Positions 10,073 to 20,708 of a stretch of 64,000 nucleotides of DNA are shown one piece after another. Source of the stretch: Ceratorhiza oryzae-sativae (lineage: Eukaryota > Basidiomycota > Agaricomycetes > Cantharellales > Ceratobasidiaceae); assembly GCA_030998015.1 (NCBI GenBank), contig JARWMV010000081.1, forward strand, positions 1-64,000, in the 5' to 3' direction. The notes under the pieces are model-generated. The model was given only the letters and a program-made list of their open reading frames with translations, was not told where the DNA came from and did not search any database. Every line of letters starts with the position of its first letter. The stretch's first letter is position 1. The position numbers and the translations under genes were made by a program.

Positions 10073-10474
10073 ACAGAACATATCAAAAACAATTAAAAAT
10101 ATAAAGAAACTATTTCTTTTTGAGGTCAATAAAGGGAATAGTTTAAAATGTTGAACAATAATTTCGAGATCCCTTTTAGAATATACAGCATAATACGCGT
10201 CTTTACTTCTTAAAGTGACTGTACCTACCCCAAAGAATTCTTTTAAACTGACAAGTAGATCATACTCTCTAGCATGCATGTGAAGACAAAATTGGGGTTT
10301 TAGTTCGAAACCTAGTTTTCTCCCACTTTTTTTTGTAATAGTGAAACCAAAATAGCCCTCAGCATCCACTAGACCTGTAACAGCCCAAGGATCTAATTTA
10401 CCCGAGTAAGAAGATGTATGGTAAGAAGCTCTATTACCGGAGTTGAGCCCAAGATTATGTTTAACTGATCTTGT

Positions 10475-11152
10475 TCAATTAAATGAAATAGAGTTTCTGG
10501 TTTGGGAGGGGTTAGAAGTTTGATAAGTTTTTTGGTTATTACTTGATTTTAAATGGACAACTGAAATAGGAGCCAACATCGAAAGCAATAGTATTATACT
10601 ACATAAAATGAACAATGGGGCTCCATAGGTGTACAGTCCGTGGCCCAATGATTCTACTTGTAGGAAACTAAAACTTGAAATGTCCCAAGTATACGGATTT
10701 TGGGAAATATTTACATCAGATATTGAAGGAACGGTTGAACCGTATAGTAATCCATTTAAATAAGTTAATAATTCCAAAGGCAGATTTAATATAGCAACTT
10801 TACCGAAGTTCACGGGAATTACTGTGAAAATCTCATATGTAAATAGAAAACCTACAGTTAAAGCCAAAGGTAGGTTTTTTGTATACTGACTTCCAATGTC
10901 CAGTATGTCAGATAAATTAATATTAATCATCATAATTACAAATAGGAAAAGCACAGCTATGGCTCCAATGTAGACTATTATGTATGAAATACCTACAAAG
11001 CCCACTCCAAGTAAGATTAGGTAACCTGCGGCGTTGCAGAAAGCTGAAATTAAGAAAAGTACAGCAATTACAGGGTTTTTAGAAGTAATAACTAAAATAC
11101 CTGATAAGATAGCTCCAGCGGCTAACACGTCTAATAAAAAGTTGTTTATCAT
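10475..11152 (-). CDS. nad6: NADH dehydrogenase subunit 6 (left-arm copy)
   Basis: Second copy of nad6, identical in translation to 27,725-28,402; see that entry for description. It is present because nad6 lies inside the inverted repeat. It reads toward lower coordinates, with the same in-frame HEG extension beyond a TGA codon. Confidence 0.95.
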   Translation of the reverse strand: MINNFLLDVLAAGAILSGILVITSKNPVIAVLFLISAFCNAAGYLILLGVGFVGISYIIVYIGAIAVLFLFVIMMININLSDILDIGSQYTKNLPLALTVGFLFTYEIFTVIPVNFGKVAILNLPLELLTYLNGLLYGSTVPSISDVNISQNPYTWDISSFSFLQVESLGHGLYTYGAPLFILCSIILLLSMLAPISVVHLKSSNNQKTYQTSNPSQTRNSISFN

Positions 11153-11189
11153 TTTTTTTTTGTTTAATTGTGCCTATGCTTTCGCATTT

Positions 11190-11896
11190 CTAAATATTTG
11201 TTTTTACCTCGTCTGTGGTCTTGTTCCATGAACACGACCGCAGACTTCTGCCCCCCAAACATGTGCAGCTACGCTGCATTGTTTGGAGGGGCCGGAGCCT
11301 GTGGGCGGCTAAAGCCGCCCACAGTCGAGGCGAAAAAGGCTGAATCCAGTATTTTATTTTTATACAGGATAGGTTTTCCTTGAAACTTAACCACAATTTG
11401 ACTAGGGTATTGATGGAACACTTTATTGCACCAGCTAGCCAGAAGTTTATTTTTGTTTTTATTTGATCTAGCTGAAACCGAGTAATACAAACCGATCGTT
11501 TTCAGAAGTTGAGTTACCTCAACAATGAAAACGAGCTTACGATCGCCGATTCAGCAGCGTACCTAGCAAGGTAAGGAAAATTCAATCCAGAGCCCCAGGA
11601 CATGTGTTCAAGGGTTCTGGGTGTTATTTTTTTTTATTACCAGAAGATCCCAGATAGTTGGGCAAAGAGTGCCCGTAGACCCCCAATGATGCAATTAGGG
11701 GCCACTTAAAATAGCAAAGCTATTTTAGAGGCCCCGTAATTGCTTCATTTGGGGGGTGGATGCCCCCCAAACAATGCAGCGTAGCTGCACATGTTTGGGG
11801 GGCACTAGGGCCCAAAACCACCCCGGGTAATGGCACTCCCAATACGCTGGCCCGTAGGGCGTGCCTTACAGGCTTGGTAACGCATTGGGAGGCCGT
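11190..11896. repeat. palindrome cluster upstream of nad6 (left arm)
   Basis: GTCTGTGGTC/GACCGCAGAC-type and GTGGGCGGC/GCCGCCCAC hairpins (11,205-11,330), an ATCGTTTTC/GAAAACGA hairpin (about 11,495-11,535) and C-tract hairpins (11,675-11,895). A short open minus frame (about 11,338-11,490) shows no recognisable family. Mirror at 26,981-27,690. Confidence 0.6.
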
Positions 11897-12437
11897 TGCC
11901 ATGCATGATTTTTGACCATGATGCTCAGAAAGGCGCGGTCTTTGGGGAAAACTCCGAAGGGATACCACTATCCGTAAGAGCGTTTTTACTTCAGCCCCGA
12001 AGGGCTCGGTCAAATTTCGTTACCGCACTTTTGCCCTCACTTCTAACGCTCTTTGATCGCCCGAAGGGCGGCCTAAGCGGGGTACCCAGGTTCTTCCCTT
12101 TCAGCTGCTCCCCAATGATTGCAATGCGCGCCACAAGACTTGTGGCGCCATTGACCCCCCAAACTGATGCAGCTCGGAATCAGGCTCCTTGACAATTCCT
12201 AAGGAATTGTCAAGAAATGGCAGTTTGGGGGTCACCTGCGTCTGTGGTCGTGTTCCAGGAACACGGCCGCAGACGGGAAGAAGGAGAACTTAAGTTCCCC
12301 TACCCTATCTCGTGTCAACTACTCTGAAGTTGTTGCACGTACGTGCAACAATTTCACGCTTGTAGAGGAGACGTCTGTGTGCGGCTTAAGCCGTACACAG
12401 ACGGCTCCGAAGCTTGAGTCGAACCGTGGTTTAGCGT
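11897..12437. repeat. GC hairpins, no gene recognised
   Basis: Palindromes of the GATCGCCCGAAGGGC, CAAGACTTGTGGCGC, GACAATTCCTTAGGAATTGTC, GTCTGTGGTC, TTGCACGTACGTGCAA and GGCTTAAGCC types. Mirror at about 26,440-26,980. Confidence 0.6.
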
Positions 12438-12609
12438 CCGCGCGCGTTAGTTGCTGGTGGGACTTGTCCCACCAACCAACGTGAGCAATCGCAACCGTTT
12501 GCGATTGCTAGTGCGCGGCATAATATCGATATTTAGCCGCCGGCTGAAAATGACGAACGGTCGTCATTTTCTACGAGGGAATCTTTAGGATTCCCTCTAA
12601 CGCCGGCGG
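12438..12609 (-). repeat. element A (plain copy)
   Basis: Complete copy; the mirror at 26,269-26,439 has lost one base. Confidence 0.93.
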
Positions 12610-12819
12610 GACCCGTGCACGCCTGCGAACGCCTTGGCTTGCCAAGGCGGCCCTGGCGTGCGCGCGGCTCGCCGCGAACGCGGCCTCGTTAACAATGCCC
12701 ACGGGTCGTTGACCCTCCGCTTTATTACCCCTGCCAAGACGTGCGCTAAAGCGCAGTTCTCTAGGCAGGGCGGCTGAAATCTTGGGTTACACCTAAGATT
12801 TTAGCCGATAGAGCGGGGG
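12610..12819 (+). repeat. element P with nested CCCTGCC palindrome
   Basis: Fills the gap between two element A copies; mirror at 26,058-26,268. Confidence 0.85.
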
Positions 12820-12820
12820 C

Positions 12821-13042
12821 CCGCGCGCGTTAGTTGCTGGTGGGACTTGTCCCACCAACCAACGTGAGCAATCGCAACCGTTTGCGATTGCTAGTGCGCG
12901 GCATAATATCGATATTTAGCCGCCGGCTGAAAATGACGAACGGTCGTCATTTTCTACGAGGGAATCTTTATGGGAGGTAGCCTGGACCATGAGACTCATG
13001 GTCAAGGCTACCTCATCTGAGGATTCCCTCTAACGCCGGCGG
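12821..13042 (-). repeat. element A + nested B
   Basis: 222-bp copy; mirror at 25,836-26,057. This is the probable donor for the copy at 3685, because both share B and the flank leading to GGAAGCAAACCACGG. Confidence 0.93.
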
Positions 13043-13566
13043 ATACAGGTCCAGCAAGATTTTATAAATCTTGCATGGAAGCAAACCACGGAACGATGTT
13101 GACCGAGATAGAGGCCAGACAAATTTGGGCAAGGACCAGTCATAGTCCGCAACCTTCGGTCGGTTGTTACCCCCATATGATCCATACTCGCCTCGATCGG
13201 CGTTCTTTCTCTCTAAGATCGTCGGCCCTGGTATCTAGGTTAACGGGAGCAGGCTCACCGCCAGAGGGCCGGCCTCGTGCCCCATTCCCCAACGGGTCAG
13301 GTGTACGCTGGAATCTCCGCACGTTCCCTGCTCGGTCATCGAAGATGTCCGGCAGGGACGCACTAAACCGATTCGACGAGGGTTCATTTAACAGGGCCGG
13401 CGGAGGATCGTGCTTGCACGATCGTCCGCCGGCCCTTCCGCCGCCTCCTGTCCCTCTAGGGCAGCTTGAGGAAATAATCATGCTTGCATGATTTAACTCA
13501 AGCTTCGGAGCCGTCTCCTCTACAAGCGTGAAGTTGTTGCACGTACGTGCAACAATTTCAGCCAGC
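13043..13566. other. GC-rich interval of unknown content
   Basis: Holds a GGTCCAGCAAGATTT hairpin, a GGGCCGGCGGA/TCCGCCGGCCC hairpin with GATCGTGC core (about 13,394-13,436) and the TTGCACGTACGTGCAA hairpin. Open frames on both strands (to 145 codons) lack family motifs and overlap palindromes, so I do not call them genes. Mirror at 25,312-25,835. Confidence 0.45.
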
Positions 13567-13788
13567 CCGCGCGCGTTAGTTGCTGGTGGGACTTGTCCCA
13601 CCAACCAACGTGAGCAATCGCAACCGTTTGCGATTGCTAGTGCGCGGCATAATATCGATATTTAGCCGCCGGCTGAAAATGACGAACGGTCGTCATTTTC
13701 TACGAGGGAATCTTTATGGGAGGTAGCCTGGACCATGAGACTCATGGTCAAGGCTACCTCATCTGAGGATTCCCTCTAACGCCGGCGG
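13567..13788 (-). repeat. element A + nested B
   Basis: 222-bp copy; mirror at 25,090-25,311. Confidence 0.93.
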
Positions 13789-14096
13789 GCAGCCCTAGAG
13801 TCCATACGGCGGCGGATCATGGGCCTGAACCATGGTTATGGTCCGGCGGCTACGCCGACAGATAAATTGGGGTATGAATTTAGGCGCGGTTATACCAACA
13901 CGACGGCCTCCCAATGCGTTACCAAGCCTGTAAGGCACGCCCTACGGGCCAGCGTATTGGGAGTGCCATCACCCCCCCAAACAATGCAGCATAGCTGCAT
14001 CAGTTTGGGGGGTCGACGGTGGCAATTGACGCCTGTGTCGGCCTTAGAGGTATTTTCTGATGTATTTATTTTGGCAGGCTAAATTATTACTATATT

Positions 14097-14639
14097 TTAT
14101 AGCCCGATTTTGTATAGCATCATGGATGGCATAAGGTCCTTCAATAAGGATTGTAAAACCGGTGTTGATTTGGCTGAAATTCTGATTGTAAAACCACCAT
14201 TATTTGCATTAATTGTGCTTTTTAACCCGAATTTGTCAGTTAAAACTTGAACTAGAAGTTCTACCTCAGCAATAGTGAAACTTTGAGTACTTAGCACCAA
14301 TGCCCGGTCTTTTTTATTAAAACTACCATCGTCACAAAGCCAGTAAACTAAAGACAAAGGAGTAAGCAACTCCCCTATGTTTAATGGAACTACTTTTTGC
14401 CCATTCGGATAGAACAAATCATAGAGTTCATTAAAGCAAGGTAAGGAAAAGGTATTAAACGTAACTCTAGTATATATTTTACGTGTTACTTTGTGCGGCG
14501 GTCGATTAGTTGTTTTGGGCAATGAAGAACAATAAGTTTTAAACAAATCATAAAGGTGGAGCAAGTAATCCTCATGTAAAATACTTTGTTCAAATTGCAA
14601 TCTTGCATTCACACTTGCTTTTCGTTTACGAATGCACAT
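14097..14639 (-). pseudogene. LAGLIDADG HEG lacking N-terminus (left-arm copy)
   Basis: Mirror of 24,239-24,781; see that entry. Confidence 0.8.
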
Positions 14640-14776
14640 CTACCGTGGCCTGCTTCAACTCTTCGAGAGGCCAGGATCGAGGCCTGCTTCAACTCTTCGA
14701 GTTGAAACAGGCCAGGATATCGACTCCTTGGGGAAAATAAGGAGGGGTTTGTTGTTAATAATAATAATATATAAAA

Positions 14777-15749
14777 CTATAAACCTATTTTATGTCGCAT
14801 CATAGGAGCCATGTGCGCCGCCAACAAATTTCGTAAAACAGGAATTGAATAAGAAGGAATTATTATTCTGTAAGAAGTTCCTTGTCTACATTTGTAGCAT
14901 TTTAAGTTAAATTTGTTATTTAAAACTTCAATTAAAAGTTCAACTTCTTCTAATGTGAAAGAATCCGTACATAATACGGTATATTTGCCAGGTTTATTCC
15001 AGCTACCATCATCTGCTATCCAATAGCTTAAAGACAAAGGTGTTAACAAGTCCTCTATAATGCTTGGAACTACCTTTTTACCTGATATGTAAAATAAATT
15101 ATATAGCTCGGTAAAACAGGGTAAGCAATAAGTGAAAAAAGAAACACGAGAATATACATTTCCTGTTCTACTGTCAGGAAGACGATTAGTTATTTTTGGG
15201 GCACTTGAACAATAAGTTTGAAATAGTTCGTACAAATGGTAAAGGTAATCTTTATGAACTATTCCTTGTTCAAATCTAAAATAAGCATTTCCTTTAATGG
15301 TTTGTTTCTGTGCAGACAAATCTCCTAATAATAACCCTATAGACCCCCAATACGCTGGCCCGTAGGGACCGCGTATTTTGGGGGGCTATAGCCCCCCCAA
15401 ACAATGCAGCGTAGCTGCATCAGTTTGGGGGGTCTATAGTGATTTCTCGTAAATTTTCAGGTATAACAAATTCCTCTCTTTCCTTTTTTGTTAGCCGTTT
15501 GGTTTTAACAGGCACTAAAGAAGAAAGGAATAGTTGACTATACAAATTTATATCAGACTCAATTAATTGAGTATAATCGATATAGAATAATAATTTCGTA
15601 GCACAATAAAATACAAAAGTTGTTATTAGAATTAAAAAAGGGAATATTCGAAGAGAGTCCCCGAGGATAAGCCCGACAAGAATGTCTTTCAGATTTTGAG
15701 GTAAAGAGAACTGTAATCGTTCTGCTTGAGTCATGCTATTTCTTTTCAT
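14777..15749 (-). pseudogene. chimeric LAGLIDADG HEG with CTATAG element (left-arm copy)
   Basis: Mirror of 23,129-24,101, including the 103-bp insert at 15,337-15,439; see that entry. Confidence 0.75.
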
Positions 15750-15984
15750 GGTTTTAATCAAAAATATTTATAAGACTGACATTTTAAAGGTATATCATAT
15801 TAAAGATTAATATAATCACATCCTCTATGAATGAAGAACTGTGGTTTCGCGTGTTTATACTATAAATACAGTCCAGGAAAATCCCACCCAGAATAGGCTT
15901 AAATCGGATTTATTGGTATTTCACCAAACCACGGGAACCTGGTTAAAGCACAACCACGGAGTAGAAATAAAACACAGCCCTTCA

Positions 15985-16006
15985 CCATAAGACGAAACCT
16001 AGGGCC
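15985..16006 (-). other. conserved group I intron core block (left arm)
   Basis: GGCCCTAGGTTTCGTCTTAT block; mirror of 22,872-22,893. The same block precedes the LAGLIDADG HEGs at 37,160 and 46,774. Confidence 0.55.
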
Positions 16007-16613
16007 ATTCTGATAATTCCTGAACTATATACTTGTCAGAAGTGCAGGTTAATTCGCTCTGCATAGAGCTTTAGCCAAACACAGTCGAAACGCCTACTTT
16101 AGTCGGAATCCTCCTGATTGCGAGGTATCCCGGATTAATTAATCCGGGTACCTCGGAATCCACAGCGCAAAAGAATCGCGCCATCAAAATGGGTTAGTCA
16201 GTGGAGTATGGTTGAAAATTTTAAGAGGATAAGATTTCTTATACTCTTCTTTTATAAGAATTTCGCGCTGGAGGCCATGATTCCGAGGTATCCTTCCATG
16301 CAATTGCTGGAATGCAATTGCTGGACCGGATTAATTAATCCTGTCCAGCAAGATTTTATAAATCTTGCGTGGAAGGATACCTCGCAATGCCATACACTGG
16401 TATCCAAAGGATACACAGTGTATGACGACTCCCTCTTGGCACGCACATACGCATTAACTTCAAGAAGTTAATACATGCCAAGCCTTCTCATTCAGGACAT
16501 GTTTTAACACGCCATGGCGGGTTAAAGCGCTGCCATGGTGGTTGTGCTTGTGCTCGAGGTGAGCCAGGGGCCGGAGCGTGGAGCAGGCCCCAGGCTCCTA
16601 CGAGCAAACCCAA

Positions 16614-16685
16614 AGGCGTTAAGAGGAATTGAACCTCTGTTAAAAGTATTAACAGTACTCCGCATGACCACTATGCTATAACACC
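16614..16685 (-). tRNA. trnN: tRNA-Asn(GUU), left-arm copy
   Basis: Same cloverleaf as 22,193-22,264; see that entry. Confidence 0.93.
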
Positions 16686-16885
16686 ACTTCGAGAATTTGA
16701 ATAAGACCCCTATTTTTCCTGACCCGTCCCCTAGGTTGTTGCACGTACGTGCAACAATTTCACGCTTGTAGAGGAGACGTCTGTGTGCGGCTTAAGCCGT
16801 ACACAGACGGCTCCGAAGCTTGAGGGTGAATACTCTTCGACAGGGTTAGGGTAGCTTTTCATTGACCGCAGGCCCGGCCCGCTCC

Positions 16886-17107
16886 CCGCGCGCGTTAGTT
16901 GCTGGTGGGACTTGTCCCACCAACCAACGTGAGCAATCGCAACCGTTTGCGATTGCTAGTGCGCGGCATAATATCGATATTTAGCCGCCGGCTGAAAATG
17001 ACGAACGGTCGTCATTTTCTACGAGGGAATCTTTATGGGAGGTAGCCTGGACCATGAGACTCATGGTCAAGGCTACCTCATCTGAGGATTCCCTCTAACG
17101 CCGGCGG
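16886..17107 (-). repeat. element A + nested B
   Basis: 222-bp copy; mirror at 21,771-21,992. Confidence 0.93.
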
Positions 17108-17526
17108 GGAGCGGAGCTAGGGCCGCAGGGGAAATAAAATTCCGGTTTTTCTAAAAAAAAACCCCCTTTGCGGGCAACTTTGATGGCATGATGATTTGCC
17201 TGGCATGCCTTCTTCCACGCCTCAAGCGCCGATTGACGCTATTATCGTTCCTATCCCGCTTTCCCACAACAGAGCGGAGAAACTCCGGGATAGTTTTGAA
17301 TCCCCTATTTTTCCTGACCCGTCCCCTAGGTTGTTGCACGTACGTGCAACAATTTCACGCTTGTAGAGGAGACGTCTGTGTGCGGCTTAAGCCGTACACA
17401 GACGGCTCCGAAGCTTGAGGGTGAATACTCTTCGACAGGGTTAGGGTAGCTTTTCATTGACCGCAGGCCCGGAGAAATATTGATTTTCCCTTGGGTTTTC
17501 CCTTGGGTTTTCCCCCGGCCCGCTCC

Positions 17527-17698
17527 CCGCGCGCGTTAGTTGCTGGTGGGACTTGTCCCACCAACCAACGTGAGCAATCGCAACCGTTTGCGATTGCTAG
17601 TGCGCGGCATAATATCGATATTTAGCCGCCGGCTGAAAATGACGAACGGTCGTCATTTTCTACGAGGGAATCTTTAGGATTCCCTCTAACGCCGGCGG
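17527..17698 (-). repeat. element A (plain copy)
   Basis: Complete copy; mirror at 21,180-21,351. The flanking GGCCCGCTCC is shared with the copy at 16,886. Confidence 0.93.
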
Positions 17699-18169
17699 GG
17701 AGCAGATCTAGGGCCGCAGGGGATGTATTTATCTCTTTTAATTAAAACGGACTAGCATAATATGGCATCCTTAACACTGCCCCATTCCTATGCTCATTTA
17801 CCCTGACACTGGCATCATAGTTCCTGCACACGGAAGGAGGCCGTAGTGTGCGGGGCTTATCCCTGACGACTTCGATCTTGCCTCCCTAATCTCTCCCCTT
17901 TCAGTTTGGGTGTGTCCCTGCCGGACAGCTTCGATGACCGAGCAGTGAACGCCTAACGCTCTTTGATCGCGCCTTTAGGCGCGGCCTAAGCGCTGAACGC
18001 TCCTTACAAATCCCTCCGCGCTCTTTGATCGCCCGCAGGGCGGCCTAAGCGCGGAGGGCTCAACTAATCGATGATTTGCGAAGGCAAATCTACACCCTGC
18101 CTAGAGAACTGCGCTTTAGCGCACGTCTTGGCAGGGGTATCGATTAGCGGGGTGATGCTTTGCGTAGGC

Positions 18170-18391
18170 CCGCGCGCGTTAGTTGCTGGTGGGACTTGTC
18201 CCACCAACCAACGTGAGCAATCGCAACCGTTTGCGATTGCTAGTGCGCGGCATAATATCGATATTTAGCCGCCGGCTGAAAATGACGAACGGTCGTCATT
18301 TTCTACGAGGGAATCTTTATGGGAGGTAGCCTGGACCATGAGACTCATGGTCAAGGCTACCTCATCTGAGGATTCCCTCTAACGCCGGCGG
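18170..18391 (-). repeat. element A + nested B, flanks arm-specific segment
   Basis: Outer copy of the pair bracketing 18,392-18,756. In the right arm this pair is represented by a single copy (20,487-20,708). Confidence 0.93.
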
Positions 18392-18756
18392 ACATCAATT
18401 TGTAGGGGCGAGGACGGGAAGAGTACGTCAAACTCGATCCTACCTCGGCGGGATGGCAAATAGGTCTTCCACAAAGGGGTTGAAAGTTTCATTTTTGCAG
18501 CGCGCTATGCGGCTGCCCACAAATTGAATTTTGGACTATTGTTCTTGACATTAAAAATTACCCGACTTCGCTTAGATCCGATTTAGCTTGAGGGTAAATC
18601 GGGCTCCTCGAATGTACGTCTTCCAGGATGGAGATTAAGCTCCATCCGGAAGCCCATGGGAAATTAGGCGTTCTTCCATGCAAGATTTATAAAATCTTGC
18701 TGGACCTGCATCCTACCCAACAGGGCGGATGCCAGAACTTTATTTTGTTTTTACCT
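18392..18756. other. left-arm-only segment
   Basis: 365-bp spacer absent from the right arm. Contains a GGTCCAGCAAGATTT-type hairpin and a TACCCGACTT...AGGGTAAATCGGG inverted repeat; no gene recognised. It was lost, with one element A, from the right arm or gained in the left. Confidence 0.85.
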
Positions 18757-18978
18757 CCGCGCGCGTTAGTTGCTGGTGGGACTTGTCCCACCAACCAACG
18801 TGAGCAATCGCAACCGTTTGCGATTGCTAGTGCGCGGCATAATATCGATATTTAGCCGCCGGCTGAAAATGACGAACGGTCGTCATTTTCTACGAGGGAA
18901 TCTTTATGGGAGGTAGCCTGGACCATGAGACTCATGGTCAAGGCTACCTCATCTGAGGATTCCCTCTAACGCCGGCGG
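18757..18978 (-). repeat. element A + nested B, flanks arm-specific segment
   Basis: Starts exactly 587 bp after the copy at 18,170, the same size as the inter-arm length difference. Confidence 0.93.
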
Positions 18979-19129
18979 GACCCGTGCACGCCTGCGAACG
19001 CCTTGGCTTAAGCCAAGCAAGCTTGGCTCATATTGACCTTAAGGTCAATAATCAAGCCAAGATTACCCCTCGGGTCAACAGCATGTATTTATATATAAAT
19101 ACAATGCTGGTTGACCCTAAGCGGGGGTA
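18979..19129 (+). repeat. element P, deleted form
   Basis: Element P missing its central part, retaining the TTGACCTTAAGGTCAA and AT-rich hairpins; mirror at 20,336-20,486. Confidence 0.8.
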
Positions 19130-19367
19130 TGAATTTGGGTTTTCTAAAGCAAGATCCATTAAAGTATTTTCGATTACACCTGTTACTCCCCAGGAAGAAG
19201 GTTAATAACGGGTTTATTGAATTGATGTTACATTCCTATTTCCAACTCTCTGATCGCGCCTTTAGGCGCGGCCTAAGCGCTGAGGACTCTGATTCCGACG
19301 GAATCAGGCGCCTCCCGTGGTGGATGGGCCAGAGCGAAGCGACGGTCCTCACCACCACGGGGGGCGA

Positions 19368-19587
19368 GTAAGCAGGGATTCTAATTGTATGAGAATCACC
19401 TCTTTTGGATTTATAGCATTTTAAGCCCCACTTAGAGTTTAAAGCATTGATTAACAACTCAACTTCATTCAATGTAAAGGAATGAGTACATAATTCAACA
19501 TATCGACACTGTTTATTTCTTGTCCCATCATCTGCAAAAAGCCTGACTTTTTGCCAATAAGCTAAGCCTAAGGGAGTTAAAAGATTC
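19368..19587 (-). pseudogene. LAGLIDADG HEG second-half fragment (left of IR centre)
   Basis: Mirror of 19,879-20,098; see that entry. Confidence 0.7.
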
Positions 19588-19732
19588 CCGCGCGCGTTAG
19601 TTGCTGGTGGGACTTGTCCCACCAACCAACGTGAGCAATCGCAACCGTTTGCGATTGCTAGTGCGCGGCATAATATCGATATTTAGCCGCCGGCTGAAAA
19701 TGACGAACGGTCGTCATTTTCTACGAGGGAAT
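19588..19732 (-). repeat. half element A at IR centre (left)
   Basis: 145 bp of element A from CCGCGCGCG to GAGGGAAT, missing the last 27 bp. It meets its mirror copy across two bases (CT, 19,733-19,734). Confidence 0.93.
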
Positions 19733-19734
19733 CT

Positions 19735-19878
19735 ATTCCCTCGTAGAAAATGACGACCGTTCGTCATTTTCAGCCGGCGCTAAATATCGATATTATGCCG
19801 CGCACTAGCAATCGCAAACGGTTGCGATTGCTCACGTTGGTTGGTGGGACAAGTCCCACCAGCAACTAACGCGCGCGG
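19735..19878 (+). repeat. half element A at IR centre (right)
   Basis: 144 bp, mirror of 19,588-19,732 with one base lost from GCCGGCGGC. The two halves meet as GAGGGAAT-CT-ATTCCCTC. Confidence 0.93.
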
Positions 19879-20098
19879 GAATCTTTTAACTCCCTTAGGC
19901 TTAGCTTATTGGCAAAAAGTCAGGCTTTTTGCAGATGATGGGACAAGAAATAAACAGTGTCGATATGTTGAATTATGTACTCATTCCTTTACATTGAATG
20001 AAGTTGAGTTGTTAATCAATGCTTTAAACTCTAAGTGGGGCTTAAAATGCTATAAATCCAAAAGAGGTGATTCTCATACAATTAGAATCCCTGCTTAC
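19879..20098 (+). pseudogene. LAGLIDADG HEG second-half fragment at IR centre
   Basis: Resembles the second half of the LAGLIDADG_2 HEGs of this window. NLLTPLGLAYW is followed by ADDGTRNK, then LCTHSFTLNEVELLI, LNSKWGLKCYK and TIRIPAYS. Between YW and ADDG, where relatives have one or two residues (YWIADDG), there are six (QKVRLF) encoded by a tiny hairpin AAAAAGTCAGGCTTTTT that keeps the frame open. The N-terminal half is missing because the gene is cut by the half element A at the IR centre. The 3' end runs into a CCCGTGGTGG palindrome before the usual PMMxxKIGL end. Non-functional as it stands. Confidence 0.75.
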
Positions 20099-20335
20099 TC
20101 GCCCCCCGTGGTGGTGAGGACCGTCGCTTCGCTCTGGCCCATCCACCACGGGAGGCGCCTGATTCCGTCGGAATCAAGTCCTCAGCGCTTAGGCCGCGCC
20201 TAAAGGCGCGATCAGAGAGTTGGAAATAGGAATGTAACATCAATTCAATAAACCCGTTATTAACCTTCTTCCTGGGGAGTAACAGGTGTAATCGAAAATA
20301 CTTTAATGGATCTTGCTTTAGAAAACCCAAATTCA
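20099..20335. repeat. GC palindromes and AT-rich remnant
   Basis: CCCCGTGGTGG/CCACCACGGG hairpin (20,103-20,152), a CTGATTCCGTCGGAATCA hairpin and a GATCGCGCC hairpin, then about 110 bp of AT-rich sequence with no family motif. Confidence 0.6.
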
Positions 20336-20486
20336 TACCCCCGCTTAGGGTCAACCAGCATTGTATTTATATATAAATACATGCTGTTGACCCGAGGGGT
20401 AATCTTGGCTTGATTATTGACCTTAAGGTCAATATGAGCCAAGCTTGCTTGGCTTAAGCCAAGGCGTTCGCAGGCGTGCACGGGTC
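20336..20486 (-). repeat. element P, deleted form
   Basis: Mirror of 18,979-19,129. Confidence 0.8.
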
Positions 20487-20708
20487 CCGCCGGCGTTAGA
20501 GGGAATCCTCAGATGAGGTAGCCTTGACCATGAGTCTCATGGTCCAGGCTACCTCCCATAAAGATTCCCTCGTAGAAAATGACGACCGTTCGTCATTTTC
20601 AGCCGGCGGCTAAATATCGATATTATGCCGCGCACTAGCAATCGCAAACGGTTGCGATTGCTCACGTTGGTTGGTGGGACAAGTCCCACCAGCAACTAAC
20701 GCGCGCGG
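20487..20708 (+). repeat. element A + nested B at deletion junction
   Basis: Single copy standing where the left arm has two copies plus a 365-bp spacer. It has the outer flank of one (CCTACGCAAAGC) and the inner flank of the other (GACCCGTGCAC side), as expected after recombination between direct copies. Confidence 0.93.

Larger units (their letters stand above)
9132..10474 (-). pseudogene. nad6-linked LAGLIDADG HEG, shattered (left-arm copy)
   Basis: Mirror of 28,403-29,745; see that entry. Interrupted by element A at 9901 and 9444, and by element P at 9616. Confidence 0.7.
16690..18169. other. repeat-rich interval with tandemly repeated flank block
   Basis: A block with AGGAAAAATAGGGG, the TTGCACGTACGTGCAA and GGCTTAAGCC hairpins and an element A copy occurs twice (16,700-17,107 and 17,295-17,698). 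17,108-17,290 and 17,699-17,940 are unrecognised. Mirror at about 20,709-22,190. Confidence 0.55.
3685..19732. repeat. large inverted repeat, left arm
   Basis: Each feature here has a mirror copy at 19,735-35,147. Left plus right coordinates sum to 39,465-39,466 near the centre, 38,877-38,878 over most of the arm and 38,882 at the outer end. Sequences are near identical. Differences found are a 587-bp segment only in the left arm, single-base indels (for example in the A copies at 12,438 and 19,588) and a small change near 6,555. The arm carries nad6, tRNA-Asn and damaged HEGs on the minus strand. Both outer ends lie in element A. Confidence 0.93.

Noticed and set aside
13075..13604. Long GC-rich open frames on both strands (138 and 145 codons)
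   Set aside because: Both overlap palindromes and element A, show no known motif, and GC-rich DNA has few stops by chance.
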